Source of the DNA: Salinimicrobium catena | GTDB taxonomy: Bacteria > Bacteroidota > Bacteroidia > Flavobacteriales > Flavobacteriaceae | DNA length: 64,000 nucleotides | Reading direction: 5' to 3' | NCBI RefSeq assembly: GCF_900102915.1 | Contig: NZ_FNGG01000001.1 | Span: 372,001-436,000, forward strand | Part shown: positions 34,298 to 43,345 of the stretch, in pieces | How positions within the stretch are numbered: the stretch's first letter is position 1 | How the letters are laid out: each line of letters starts with the position of its first letter | The notes under the pieces: model-generated | Told to the model about the DNA's origin: nothing | Database searches by the model: none | The model's input: the letters and a program-made list of their open reading frames with translations, nothing else | Program-made: the position numbers and the translations under genes

Positions 34298-35389
34298 ATG
34301 AAAATATTAATGACCACCGATACGGTGGGCGGAGTTTGGGTATATTCCCTGGAATTGTGCAAAGCTCTCGAGAAGTTCGGAATAGAGGTGCATCTGGCAG
34401 CTATGGGCTCCTGGCCCTCCCCGGCACAACAGGTTGCCGCCGAAAAAATGCCGAACGTCGTCTTTTACAAAAGCGATTACCGGCTGGAGTGGATGGAAGA
34501 TCCCTGGGAGGATGTAGAGCAATCAAGGAAATGGCTAAACAGCATCTATCATACCGTACAGCCTGACATTGTTCACCTCAACAACTACGCGCATGTAGAC
34601 AGCACCTGGACCTCACCGGTCGTTACCGTTTTCCATTCCTGTGTACAAACCTGGTGGCAGGCTGTTAAAGGCAAAGCGGCACCTAAGGATTGGGACAGGT
34701 ATACCCAAAAAGTAAAAGAATCGCTCGAAGCTTCAGATGTGGTAGTGGGACCGACCAATTCCATACTCGAAAAAGCGAAAGAGGTACATGGTTTTTCTTC
34801 AGAAACAAGGGTCATCCACAATGGGAGACGCAAGTATGCTTCGGAAGAAAAACCTCGTGAAAAGTTCATTTTGTGCATGGGCAGAATGTGGGACGAAGCC
34901 AAGAACCTGCCTCTGCTTTCCAAAATAGCGGGAAAACTTCCGTGGCCGGTTTATGTGGCCGGAGAAAGAGTGAATCCCAATACCGGCAAGGAATGTACCG
35001 CCGAAAATGTCAATTTCCTCGGAAAATTATCTCCCGAAGAAGTGCAGCAGTGGATGCAACGGGCCAGCGTTTTTGTAAGCCCTACCCGCTATGAACCATT
35101 TGGCCTGGCGATACTGGAAGCGGCAAATAACGGCTGCGCCCTGGTGCTAAGTGAACTCGACACGCTGAAAGAACTATGGCAGGAAGCCGCTCTCTTCTTC
35201 GATCCTGAAGATGAAGCCGATGCTGAAAAAATGGCCCTGCTCCTGCTTGATAATCCGCTGTTCCTGAAAGAACTTTCTGTAAGAGCCAAAGAAAGGGCAG
35301 CAAATTTTTCCGCAGAAAAAATGGGGGCAGCATACCATCAGTTATACCGCGAGATCGCCAAAAAAGAACATAAAGTAGTAAGTGCATGA
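34298..35389 (+). CDS. glycosyltransferase family 4 protein
   Basis: A 363-residue GT-B glycosyltransferase with retaining mechanism by family. The N-terminus DTVGGVWVYSLELCKAL binds the acceptor side; the C-terminal domain has the E-x7-E motif in EPFGLAILE. I chose ATG 34298, preceded by a GGTAAAGGA purine stretch; ATG 34283 would overlap the upstream stop by 11 bp. No membrane segment is seen. It is the only GT4 in the cassette and precedes three CgeB-like genes. Confidence 0.9.
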   Translation: MKILMTTDTVGGVWVYSLELCKALEKFGIEVHLAAMGSWPSPAQQVAAEKMPNVVFYKSDYRLEWMEDPWEDVEQSRKWLNSIYHTVQPDIVHLNNYAHVDSTWTSPVVTVFHSCVQTWWQAVKGKAAPKDWDRYTQKVKESLEASDVVVGPTNSILEKAKEVHGFSSETRVIHNGRRKYASEEKPREKFILCMGRMWDEAKNLPLLSKIAGKLPWPVYVAGERVNPNTGKECTAENVNFLGKLSPEEVQQWMQRASVFVSPTRYEPFGLAILEAANNGCALVLSELDTLKELWQEAALFFDPEDEADAEKMALLLLDNPLFLKELSVRAKERAANFSAEKMGAAYHQLYREIAKKEHKVVSA

Positions 35390-36522
35390 AAATAGTGATG
35401 TTTTACCATTCCCTATATTCTGATTGGAATCATGGGAATGCGCATTTTTTAAGAGGCATTGTCAAGGAACTTCAAAAGAGAGGTCATGACGTGGAAGTCT
35501 ATGAACCCGAAGGCGGCTGGAGCATGAAAAACCTGCTGAAGGATCATGGCGCCGAAAAGCTGGATGAGTTTCGGCAGTATTATCCTTCTTTAAACCCTCA
35601 ATTCTACAATCCGGAGAAAAAGCTGAACTACGGGAATATTTTGGGTGGGGCAGACCTGGTCATCGTACATGAATGGAACGAACCGGAGCTTATTTCAGAA
35701 ATAGGGAAACAAAAGGAGAAATACGGGTTCAAACTCCTCTTCCACGACACGCATCACAGGGCGGTTTCCGACGAAAAGAGCATGTCCAAATATGACTTTT
35801 CACATTTTGACGGCGCCCTCGTCTTTGGTGATGTGATCAAAAACATCTACCTGGAAAAGAAATGGGTGGACAAGGTATGGACCTGGCATGAAGCTGCCGA
35901 TGCCGACTTCTTCAGCCCAAACCGCGATGAAGAAAAAGAAGGCGACCTGGTATGGATAGGGAACTGGGGCGACAATGAACGCACCGAAGAACTGATGGAA
36001 TTCCTCGTGGAACCTGTGAAAGAACTCGGAATAAAAGCTAAAGTTTACGGAGTCCGGTATCCCGAAAAAGCTAAAAAAGCCCTGGAGGAAGCCGGGATCG
36101 AGTACGGCGGTTACCTTCCGAATTATAAAGTGCCTGAAGTCTTTGCAAAATATAAAGTGACCATACATGTGCCGCGACGGCCATATGTTCAAATGTTGCC
36201 GGGTATCCCTACTATCCGGCCTTTTGAAGCCCTTTCCTGCGGAATACCCCTCATCTGTTCCCCCTGGAACGATGCCGAACATTTGTTCACGCCGGGAGAA
36301 GACTATCTCATAGCCAAAGACGGGAATGACATGGGCTATAAGATCGCCGAGGTGCTGAAGAGTCCGCACCTGGCAAAAAGCCTTTCCGATAACGGAAGAA
36401 AGACCATTCTTGAAAGGCATACCTGCGCCCATCGCGTAGACGGTTTGGAAATGATCTTACAGGAACTGGGCATACCCGATGAAAAAATTTTTCCAATTCA
36501 CAACAAAAGTTTGGAAGCATGA
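35386..36522 (+). CDS. CgeB-like glycosyltransferase 1
   Basis: A 378-residue protein of the CgeB group, GT-B-like proteins named after Bacillus spore maturation protein CgeB. The N-terminal pattern is FYHSLYSDWNHGNAHFLRGI, and a C-terminal glycosyltransferase-like domain has PTIRPFEALSCGIPLICSPW (about 270-289). It overlaps both neighbours by 4 bp. Donor and acceptor are unknown. It is clearly diverged from the next two paralogues. Confidence 0.85.
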   Translation: MKIVMFYHSLYSDWNHGNAHFLRGIVKELQKRGHDVEVYEPEGGWSMKNLLKDHGAEKLDEFRQYYPSLNPQFYNPEKKLNYGNILGGADLVIVHEWNEPELISEIGKQKEKYGFKLLFHDTHHRAVSDEKSMSKYDFSHFDGALVFGDVIKNIYLEKKWVDKVWTWHEAADADFFSPNRDEEKEGDLVWIGNWGDNERTEELMEFLVEPVKELGIKAKVYGVRYPEKAKKALEEAGIEYGGYLPNYKVPEVFAKYKVTIHVPRRPYVQMLPGIPTIRPFEALSCGIPLICSPWNDAEHLFTPGEDYLIAKDGNDMGYKIAEVLKSPHLAKSLSDNGRKTILERHTCAHRVDGLEMILQELGIPDEKIFPIHNKSLEA

Positions 36523-37622
36523 AAAAGAATCTTGAAATTGCCTTTTTCGGGTCCAGCATAGTTTCGGCTTACTGGAACGGGGCGGCAACTTATTACCGCG
36601 GCATCGTCAAGGCGCTGCACAAAATGGGGCATAATGTTACCTTTTACGAACCCGATATTTACGAACGTCAAAAGCACCGTGACATAGAAGATCCGGACTG
36701 GTGCAAAGTAGTGGTCTATCCTGATGATAAAGTCACGCTGCAGGGATTGCTGCGGCAGGCTTCAGAAGCAGATGTCATCATCAAGGCAAGCGGCGTGGGG
36801 GCTTTTGATGAATTTTTGGAAGATGCCGTGGTGCAGCTGAAAAAAGAAGATAACCTGATCATTTTTTGGGATGTTGACGCGCCAGCAACTCTTGACCGTA
36901 TCGAGTCTGACCCTTCAGATCCTTTCAATAAATTAATTCCAAAGTACGATTTTGTGCTCACCTACGGCGGCGGCCAACCCGTGATCGATGCTTACGAGCG
37001 CAATGGAGCGAAGAGATGCATTCCTATTTACAACGCGTTGGATACTGACACCCATTTTCCCGTAGATCCTGATGAGAAGTTTAATGGCAGCCTGGCCTTT
37101 TTAGGAAATCGTTTACCTGACAGGGAAGCGCGGGTGGAAGAATTTTTTATCAAACCTGCCCGTAAACTGTCGGGCGAACGCTTTATTCTTGGAGGCAGCG
37201 GCTGGGGCGACAAAGCCATGCCCTTCAACATAAAATATGTGGGGCACGTATATACAAAAGATCACAATGCCTTTAACTGCACTCCAAAAGCAGTGCTGAA
37301 CATCAGCCGCGATAGCATGGCGAAGTACGGCTTTTCCCCAGCTACCCGCGTCTTCGAAGCTGCCGGTGCCGGAGCGTGTATTATTACCGATTACTGGAAA
37401 GGAATAGAAACTTTTTTTGAGCCCGGAAAAGAGATCCTTGTAGCCAATGATGGCGATGAAGTGGAAAAGATCCTTTCAGAACTTTCTCCGGAAAAAGCCA
37501 AAGAAATCGGGCAGGCTGCTTATAAAAAAGTGCTTGAGAAACACACTTATGAGCACCGGGCAGAGCTATTGGAATCTGTCATTTCTGAAAAACTGCAAAC
37601 CGAAGCCGAACTAAAATCCTGA
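36519..37622 (+). CDS. CgeB-like glycosyltransferase 2
   Basis: A 367-residue CgeB-group protein. It starts FFGSSIVSAYWNGAATYYRG, carries a TYGGGQPVIDAYERNGA segment around 150, and ends with a FSPATRVFEAAGAGACIITD sugar-nucleotide-binding block (about 268-287). It overlaps the previous gene by 4 bp and is followed after 3 bp by the third paralogue. The tandem arrangement suggests three separate transfer steps. Confidence 0.85.
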   Translation: MKKNLEIAFFGSSIVSAYWNGAATYYRGIVKALHKMGHNVTFYEPDIYERQKHRDIEDPDWCKVVVYPDDKVTLQGLLRQASEADVIIKASGVGAFDEFLEDAVVQLKKEDNLIIFWDVDAPATLDRIESDPSDPFNKLIPKYDFVLTYGGGQPVIDAYERNGAKRCIPIYNALDTDTHFPVDPDEKFNGSLAFLGNRLPDREARVEEFFIKPARKLSGERFILGGSGWGDKAMPFNIKYVGHVYTKDHNAFNCTPKAVLNISRDSMAKYGFSPATRVFEAAGAGACIITDYWKGIETFFEPGKEILVANDGDEVEKILSELSPEKAKEIGQAAYKKVLEKHTYEHRAELLESVISEKLQTEAELKS

Positions 37623-37625
37623 AGC

Positions 37626-38702
37626 ATGAAATTTGTAATCATAGGACTTTCCATCACTTCTTCCTGGGGCAACGGCCATGCCACGACCTATCGTGCTTTG
37701 CTGAAAGAGCTAAAAGCTCTTGGCCATGATATCCTGTTCCTCGAAAAAGATGTGCCCTGGTATTCGGGAAATCGCGATATGCCAAATCCCGAATTTTGCC
37801 GGCTGGGCCTCTATAAAACCAACGAAGAACTCTATTCAGATTATAAGCAGGAAGTCGCTGAAGCCGATGTGGTCATAGTGGGTTCTTACACGCAGCAAGG
37901 TGTGGAAGTCGGCAACTGGGCAATTAAAACAGCCACAGGAGTAACCGCCTTTTACGACATTGATACGCCGGTGACACTTGCCAAACTCGAGCGGCAGGAT
38001 TATGAATACCTAAACCCGGAGATCATCAGCAAGTATGACCTGTATTTGTCATTTTCGGGAGGACCAATTTTGAATCATCTCGAGAATCACTACGGTTCTC
38101 CTATGGCCAGAGCGCTTTACTGTTCGGTTGATCCCGATCTTTATTATCCCGAAGAAAAGGAAAAGAAATGGCAAATGGGATACCTGGGCACTTACAGCAC
38201 AGACCGGCAGCCCACCGTGCAGGAACTGTTGAACAAACCTGCCGCGGAATTTCCCGATAAAAAATTCGTTGTCGCCGGTCCTCAATATCCTGAAGATTTT
38301 CCCTGGTCTAAAAATGTGGAAAGAATAGAGCATTTGCCCCCGGCAAAACACAGGGAGTTCTATAATTCCCAAAACTTTACCTTGAATGTGACCCGGGAAG
38401 ACATGATCAAAGCCGGCTATTCGCCCAGCGTTCGGTTGTTTGAGGCCGCGGCTTGTGGTGTTCCCATAATTTCAGATAACTGGGACGGTATCGAAAGCAT
38501 TTTTGAACCAAATAAAGAAATTCTCATTGCCAGGACTTCTTCGGAAGTCGCGGAATACTTCCGAAGCATTTCCGAAGAAGAAAGAAAAAATATTGGTGAA
38601 CAGGCACGGCAAAAGGTTTTGCAGTCGCACACAGCCAAAGCCCGCGCCCTGGAACTGGTAAAATATGTCAGGGAAGTGAGACAGCCTTCCGAAAAAGTAT
38701 AA
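37626..38702 (+). CDS. CgeB-like glycosyltransferase 3
   Basis: A 358-residue CgeB-group protein with the N-terminal LSITSSWGNGHATTYRALLK pattern and a C-terminal SPSVRLFEAAACGVPIISDN block (about 260-279). It is closer to the second paralogue than to the first by these motifs. It has no signal peptide or membrane helix, so it acts in the cytosol or at the inner face of the membrane. Confidence 0.85.
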   Translation: MKFVIIGLSITSSWGNGHATTYRALLKELKALGHDILFLEKDVPWYSGNRDMPNPEFCRLGLYKTNEELYSDYKQEVAEADVVIVGSYTQQGVEVGNWAIKTATGVTAFYDIDTPVTLAKLERQDYEYLNPEIISKYDLYLSFSGGPILNHLENHYGSPMARALYCSVDPDLYYPEEKEKKWQMGYLGTYSTDRQPTVQELLNKPAAEFPDKKFVVAGPQYPEDFPWSKNVERIEHLPPAKHREFYNSQNFTLNVTREDMIKAGYSPSVRLFEAAACGVPIISDNWDGIESIFEPNKEILIARTSSEVAEYFRSISEEERKNIGEQARQKVLQSHTAKARALELVKYVREVRQPSEKV

Positions 38703-38713
38703 AATCAAAAACT

Positions 38714-39508
38714 ATGTCTACCGAAGCAGAAATTAAAGCCTTAGCGCCCTGGTTTCACAACATTCACCTGCCCGACGGCAACATCACCGCTCCCGATCAT
38801 TTTTTGGGAGATTTCCCGGCCTTTAAATGGAATAACATCAAAAACTCCATTCCCGAAGACCTGAGCGGCTGGAAAGTGCTGGATATTGGCTGTAACGCCG
38901 GATTCTATTCCATAGAACTGGCGAAAAGAGGCGCCGATGTGCTGGGGATAGACCTTGACGAACATTATTTGAAACAGGCAAAGTGGACGGCACAGCAATT
39001 TGGTCTGGATGACAAAGTGCGGTTCAAACAAATGCAGGTTTATGACCTGGCCCATAGCGAAGAACAGTTTGACCTGGTCTGGTTCATGGGTGTTTTTTAC
39101 CATTTGAGGTATCCAATGTTGGCTATGGACATACTCACTCAAAAAGTGAAAAAAATGATGGTTTTCCAGACGCTAAGTCTACCTGGCAAGGAAGAAATGG
39201 ACATTCCCGAAGATGTGGAATTTCATCGCCGGGAGATCATGAAGCAGGATGCTTGGCCAAAAATGGCATTTATCGAAGATAAACTGGCGGGAGATCCTAC
39301 CAACTGGTGGGCGCCTAATCACCAGGGCATCATCTCTATGTTGAGAAGCTGTGGTTTCAAAGTTTCTGCCATGCCCGAGGATGAAACTTATGTCGCTGAA
39401 AAAGATCCCGCCCTGCAATCAAGTCTCGACACCTGGAACTATTCCGAATACCTTTCGGCGGTTGGGAAAGACTGGAAAGAAGAGGTGCAGAAAAAGACAA
39501 AAAAGTAG
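38714..39508 (+). CDS. class I SAM-dependent methyltransferase (CmoB-like)
   Basis: The 264-residue protein has an N-terminal WFHNIHLPDG motif (about 12-21) and the SAM site VLDIGCNAGFYSIELA (about 56-71), followed by GIDLDEHYL. These are features shared with CmoB-type (DUF1698) methyltransferases; I believe it belongs to the TIGR04290 group, which accompanies glycosyltransferases, but cannot verify this here. In context it probably methylates a sugar of the cassette product rather than tRNA. It ends the ten-gene unit. Confidence 0.85.
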   Translation: MSTEAEIKALAPWFHNIHLPDGNITAPDHFLGDFPAFKWNNIKNSIPEDLSGWKVLDIGCNAGFYSIELAKRGADVLGIDLDEHYLKQAKWTAQQFGLDDKVRFKQMQVYDLAHSEEQFDLVWFMGVFYHLRYPMLAMDILTQKVKKMMVFQTLSLPGKEEMDIPEDVEFHRREIMKQDAWPKMAFIEDKLAGDPTNWWAPNHQGIISMLRSCGFKVSAMPEDETYVAEKDPALQSSLDTWNYSEYLSAVGKDWKEEVQKKTKK

Positions 39509-39550
39509 CTCTCCGGAATTTCAACAGGGCGTTTCAGAAATTAATTCACA

Positions 39551-39585
39551 TTTGGGAAAATTCCCTCAAAGCTTTCTTATTTTTG
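39551..39585 (+). promoter_or_regulatory. Promoter of the lipoate ligase gene
   Basis: TTTG (39551-39554) and TATTTTTG (39578-39585) are spaced by 23 bp; the start codon lies 23 bp further on. Confidence 0.6.
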
Positions 39586-39607
39586 AAGGAACCAACAAAG
39601 AACCGCT

Positions 39608-40588
39608 ATGCTCTGCATCAAACACCACTCTACAGATCCTTACTTTAACATCGCCACAGATGAGTATATTTTTAAGCATATGGAAGAGGATTGTTTTATG
39701 CTTTGGCGAAACGACAACGCGATCATAGTGGGAAAACACCAGAACACTCTGGCCGAGATCAATCACGAATATGTTAAGGAACGAGGCATCAAGGTAGTAA
39801 GAAGACTTTCAGGCGGGGGCGCGGTCTACCACGATCTTGGAAACCTCAACTTTTCCTTTACCCGCACCGGAGACAGCTATGAAATGATCGATTTTCAGCG
39901 GTACACAAAACCCATAATTGAAGTACTGAAAGAATTAGGAGTGAATGCGAAATTTGAAGGCCGCAACGATCTTACCATCGAAGGCAAAAAATTTTCGGGC
40001 AATGCCGAGCATGTATTTAAGAATAAAGTATTGCATCATGGAACTTTGCTGTTCTCTTCAGAAATGAAAGACATCAGCGGAGCGTTGAAGATCAATCCGC
40101 TAAAATATAAGGATCGCGGAGTGAAATCGGTGCCAAACAGGGTGACCAACATCAGTGATCATTTGAAGGAAAAGATAAGCCTGGACCAGTTCACCGATAA
40201 GATCATGGACTACATCACCGGGCATTTTGAGGACGCGAGAATGTATGAGTTCACCGAGGAAGATCTGAAAAAGATCCAGGAGATAAGGGATGAAAAATAC
40301 AGCACCTGGGAATGGAACTTTGGTTACTCCCCCGACTATAACTTTAAACAGGGTGCCCGCACTCCGGGTGGGACCATAGAAATGAACATGAACGTTTCCC
40401 ACGGCATCATACGCGCCGTGAAGATCACAGGCGATTTCTTCCATATAAGGGACATCAAGCCCATAGAACAGGCGCTGGAAAACACCAAGCACGAAGAAGA
40501 GGCCATTCGTGTAAAACTGGAACCTTTCAACCTCAAGGAGTATTTCGACAAGATCTCTGAAGACGACCTCATCTCCATCATGTTTTGA
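39608..40588 (+). CDS. lplA: lipoate--protein ligase
   Basis: LplA activates free lipoate with ATP and attaches it to E2 or H-protein lysines. The 326 residues include the N-terminal catalytic domain with RRLSGGGAVYHDLGNLNFSF (about 69-88), KFSGNAEH and a C-terminal accessory domain (about 240-326). Both domains are present, as in two-domain LplA. It has its own promoter and is probably monocistronic. No lipB or lipA is in the window. Confidence 0.93.
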   Translation: MLCIKHHSTDPYFNIATDEYIFKHMEEDCFMLWRNDNAIIVGKHQNTLAEINHEYVKERGIKVVRRLSGGGAVYHDLGNLNFSFTRTGDSYEMIDFQRYTKPIIEVLKELGVNAKFEGRNDLTIEGKKFSGNAEHVFKNKVLHHGTLLFSSEMKDISGALKINPLKYKDRGVKSVPNRVTNISDHLKEKISLDQFTDKIMDYITGHFEDARMYEFTEEDLKKIQEIRDEKYSTWEWNFGYSPDYNFKQGARTPGGTIEMNMNVSHGIIRAVKITGDFFHIRDIKPIEQALENTKHEEEAIRVKLEPFNLKEYFDKISEDDLISIMF

Positions 40589-40648
40589 TCCCATCAATTA
40601 TGCAGATGAAAAGGAAGTTCATTATATTGACGAATCAATAAACACTAC

Positions 40649-41725
40649 ATGGGATTACTCATTCTATACGCGGTATTAGCGATCTTTTTCTCCTTTCTGT
40701 GTTCTGTATTGGAAGCTGCTTTTTTGAGCATCACCCCTTCCTACCTCAGGATGAAGTCAAGAGAGGGTAAAGGTTACGCAAAAACTTTAGTGCACTATAA
40801 ACAGGATGTGGATAAGCCGCTTATCGCCATTCTAACTATTAACACGGTCGCCCATACTGTGGGCGCGATCCTGGTGGGAGTACAGGCCGAAAAGGTTTTT
40901 GGCGACGGCGGAAATATGGTGGGTATCGTTTCGGCGCTTATGACACTTGCCATTCTAGTGCTTTCGGAGATCATTCCGAAGACGATCGGCGCCACTTACT
41001 GGAAATCTCTGGGGAACTTTACGGCAAAAACTTTGGATATTTTTGTTTTCCCGCTGAAGTATACCGGAATCTTATGGCTGATGATGCTTACCACCAAACT
41101 CATTGGCAAATCGGCCCACGTAAGCACCATGAGCCGGGAAGAATTTATGGCTATGACCGATGTGGCCGAAGAAGAGGGCATTTTCGAGGGCAAAGAGACC
41201 ACGGTGATCAAGAACATGCTCATTTTTGAGAAGGTACAGGCTAAAGACATTCTGACCCCTTTTTCTGTTGCAGTCACCGAAGATGAGAACACCCCAATAG
41301 AAGAATTTTACAGAGCTCATAAGAACCTAAGATTCTCAAGGATCCCCGTATACAGCAAGAAATCGAATAATATCACAGGGTTTATTTTAAAGGACAATGT
41401 GCTGGAAGAGATGCTGGAGGAAAAAGGAAGCGAGCCTTTATCTATTATCAAAAGGGATATACATATAGTTCCTGAGGATATTCCCATTCCCGAACTCTTT
41501 GACCGGTTCATAAAAGAGCGGACCCACCTTTCCATTGTGGTAGATGAATACGGAAATACGGTGGGGCTGGTGACTATGGAGGATATTATTGAAACCCTCC
41601 TGGGGCTTGAGATCATGGACGAAAGCGACAACATTGCCGACATGCAGGTACTCGCCCGCAGGAACTGGGAACGACGTGCTCGCCGCTTGGGTATCCTGAA
41701 GCAAAAAGATGAGGAAGATGAATAA
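40649..41725 (+). CDS. CNNM (DUF21) and CBS-domain membrane protein, HlyC/CorC-like
   Basis: The 358-residue protein has a DUF21/CNNM membrane domain (about 1-165, four hydrophobic segments) and a CBS pair (about 185-320, with TPFSVAVTEDENTPIEEFY and VVDEYGNTVGLVTMEDIIE). Members are linked to Mg(II) or Co(II) efflux. It stops about 80 residues short of the usual HlyC/CorC C-terminal domain. The end overlaps ogt, so they form an operon with the serine hydrolase and exonuclease genes. Confidence 0.9.
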   Translation: MGLLILYAVLAIFFSFLCSVLEAAFLSITPSYLRMKSREGKGYAKTLVHYKQDVDKPLIAILTINTVAHTVGAILVGVQAEKVFGDGGNMVGIVSALMTLAILVLSEIIPKTIGATYWKSLGNFTAKTLDIFVFPLKYTGILWLMMLTTKLIGKSAHVSTMSREEFMAMTDVAEEEGIFEGKETTVIKNMLIFEKVQAKDILTPFSVAVTEDENTPIEEFYRAHKNLRFSRIPVYSKKSNNITGFILKDNVLEEMLEEKGSEPLSIIKRDIHIVPEDIPIPELFDRFIKERTHLSIVVDEYGNTVGLVTMEDIIETLLGLEIMDESDNIADMQVLARRNWERRARRLGILKQKDEEDE

Positions 41726-42194
41726 AGCCTTTTTGAAAACCCCGCTGGGAACGGCGATTTTAGAAGGTGATGAAAAAGGGGTCTCGAGTATTCTAATTTC
41801 TGAAGACCCTCCACAAACAACTCGCAATATTCCTTCACCACTTCAGGAAGCTGTAAAGCAACTACAGGAATATTTTGACGGAGAGCGAACCCATTTTGAT
41901 CTAAAGCTCAATCCTGATGGCACCGATTTTCAAAAGCAGATATGGCAGGAGCTGCAGGAGATCCCTTTCGGAAAAACCACTTCATACCTCGAGCTTTCCA
42001 AAAAGTACGGAGACCCGAAAGCCATAAGGGCAGTCGCGGCCGCGAACGGCAAGAATCCGTTGTGGATAGTTGTGCCCTGTCACAGGGTAATTGGCAGCGA
42101 CGGCTCACTAACCGGCTATGCGGGCGGGGTGTGGCGAAAGAAATGGCTGCTGGAACATGAGCAGCCCGAAAAACAACAAAGTCTCCAATTTTGA
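41718..42194 (+). CDS. ogt: methylated-DNA--[protein]-cysteine S-methyltransferase
   Basis: Ogt removes alkyl groups from O6-alkylguanine by suicide transfer to cysteine. The active site VVPCHRVIGSDGSLTGYAGG is intact. The DNA-binding helix region FGKTTSYLELSKKYGDP precedes it. I chose ATG 41718 (158 aa), which overlaps the upstream gene by 8 bp; ATG 41709 is also possible and adds three residues. Confidence 0.93.
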   Translation: MNKAFLKTPLGTAILEGDEKGVSSILISEDPPQTTRNIPSPLQEAVKQLQEYFDGERTHFDLKLNPDGTDFQKQIWQELQEIPFGKTTSYLELSKKYGDPKAIRAVAAANGKNPLWIVVPCHRVIGSDGSLTGYAGGVWRKKWLLEHEQPEKQQSLQF

Positions 42195-42199
42195 CCCTG

Positions 42200-43345
42200 A
42201 TGAAAGTATTAAAAAAAACACTTTTTTGGCTCCTCATTATTCTGCCGGTAATTGTTCTGCTCCTATACATCTTTGATTATGGTTATATTTTTAGGGGATT
42301 GAAGGTTACTTACCTTACCGGCCATACTACTGCCTACATAGATGATCATCCCCAATTCAGCAACAGAACTATAGAAGCAGGAAAACCTCAGCCCTGGCCT
42401 TTGCATAAAGATTATAATTCAGTTAAGGCCACTCCAGGGCTACAGGAGATCAACGAAGATCTTAATACCATAGCTTTTTTGATCATTAAGAACGACAGCA
42501 TCTGGTATGAGGATTATGCCGGAGAATTTGGAGAAGACTCCCGCACCAACTCGTTTTCAATGGCCAAAAGCATTACCGCTGCCCTCCTGGGAAAAGCCAT
42601 TTTTGAAGGTAAAATAGAAAGTTTAGAGCAACCCGTAGCCGATTTCTTTCCGCAGTTCGATCGCCGGTTAACAGTGGGAGATTTGGCATCCATGGCCTCA
42701 GGGCTTAACTGGAATGAAAGCTATTACAATCCTTTCTCCATGACCGCGAAAGCCTATTTTGGAGATGACCTGAGGGAGCTCATCCTGGACCTGGAAGTGA
42801 CCGAAAAGCCGGGGCAGGAATTTGAATATCTCAGCGGAAACACCCAGCTGCTGGGCATGGTAATTGAAAAAGCAACCGGAAAAACCCTTGCCGAATACCT
42901 GAGCGACAGTTTCTGGAAACCGCTTGGAATGAGAAATGATGCGCTGTGGCAGCTGGATAGCGAAGAAAGCGGTATGGAAAAGGCCTATTGCTGCATCGCT
43001 TCAAATGCGCGGAATTTCGCCCGCTTCGGAAAACTGTATAAAGACTTCGGAAGGTGGCAGGAAAAGCAGCTTTTAGATTCAGCTTTTGTCGCCAAAAGCA
43101 TCAGGCCCAGATTTGAGAAGTCTCCGCATTACGGGTATGGCTTTTGGCTGGAAGAATACAAGGGTAAAAAGATCTTCTATATGAGAGGTATATTGGGGCA
43201 GTATGTGATCGTGGTGCCTGAAGATGACCTCATCATTACCCGCCTGGGAAAGGAAAAAATGTCAAAACCTGAAGGAGAAGAGCATTCCAAAGATTTTTAT
43301 ATCTATCTTGAAGAGGTATATAAAATGCTCAACCAGCCTTTATGA
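42200..43345 (+). CDS. serine hydrolase, beta-lactamase class C-like
   Basis: The protein has an N-terminal membrane anchor or uncleaved signal (about 5-26) and a beta-lactamase/transpeptidase-like domain. The catalytic S-x-x-K is SMAK (in FSMAKSITAALL, about 113-124), the second motif is Y-L-S-G-N around 211, and a terminal YGYGFWLE region follows. Members act as esterases, D-peptidases or amidases at the cell envelope; no clear substrate. ATG 42200 is preferred to the TTG at 42191. It is coupled to the exonuclease gene by a 4-bp overlap. Confidence 0.86.
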   Translation: MKVLKKTLFWLLIILPVIVLLLYIFDYGYIFRGLKVTYLTGHTTAYIDDHPQFSNRTIEAGKPQPWPLHKDYNSVKATPGLQEINEDLNTIAFLIIKNDSIWYEDYAGEFGEDSRTNSFSMAKSITAALLGKAIFEGKIESLEQPVADFFPQFDRRLTVGDLASMASGLNWNESYYNPFSMTAKAYFGDDLRELILDLEVTEKPGQEFEYLSGNTQLLGMVIEKATGKTLAEYLSDSFWKPLGMRNDALWQLDSEESGMEKAYCCIASNARNFARFGKLYKDFGRWQEKQLLDSAFVAKSIRPRFEKSPHYGYGFWLEEYKGKKIFYMRGILGQYVIVVPEDDLIITRLGKEKMSKPEGEEHSKDFYIYLEEVYKMLNQPL

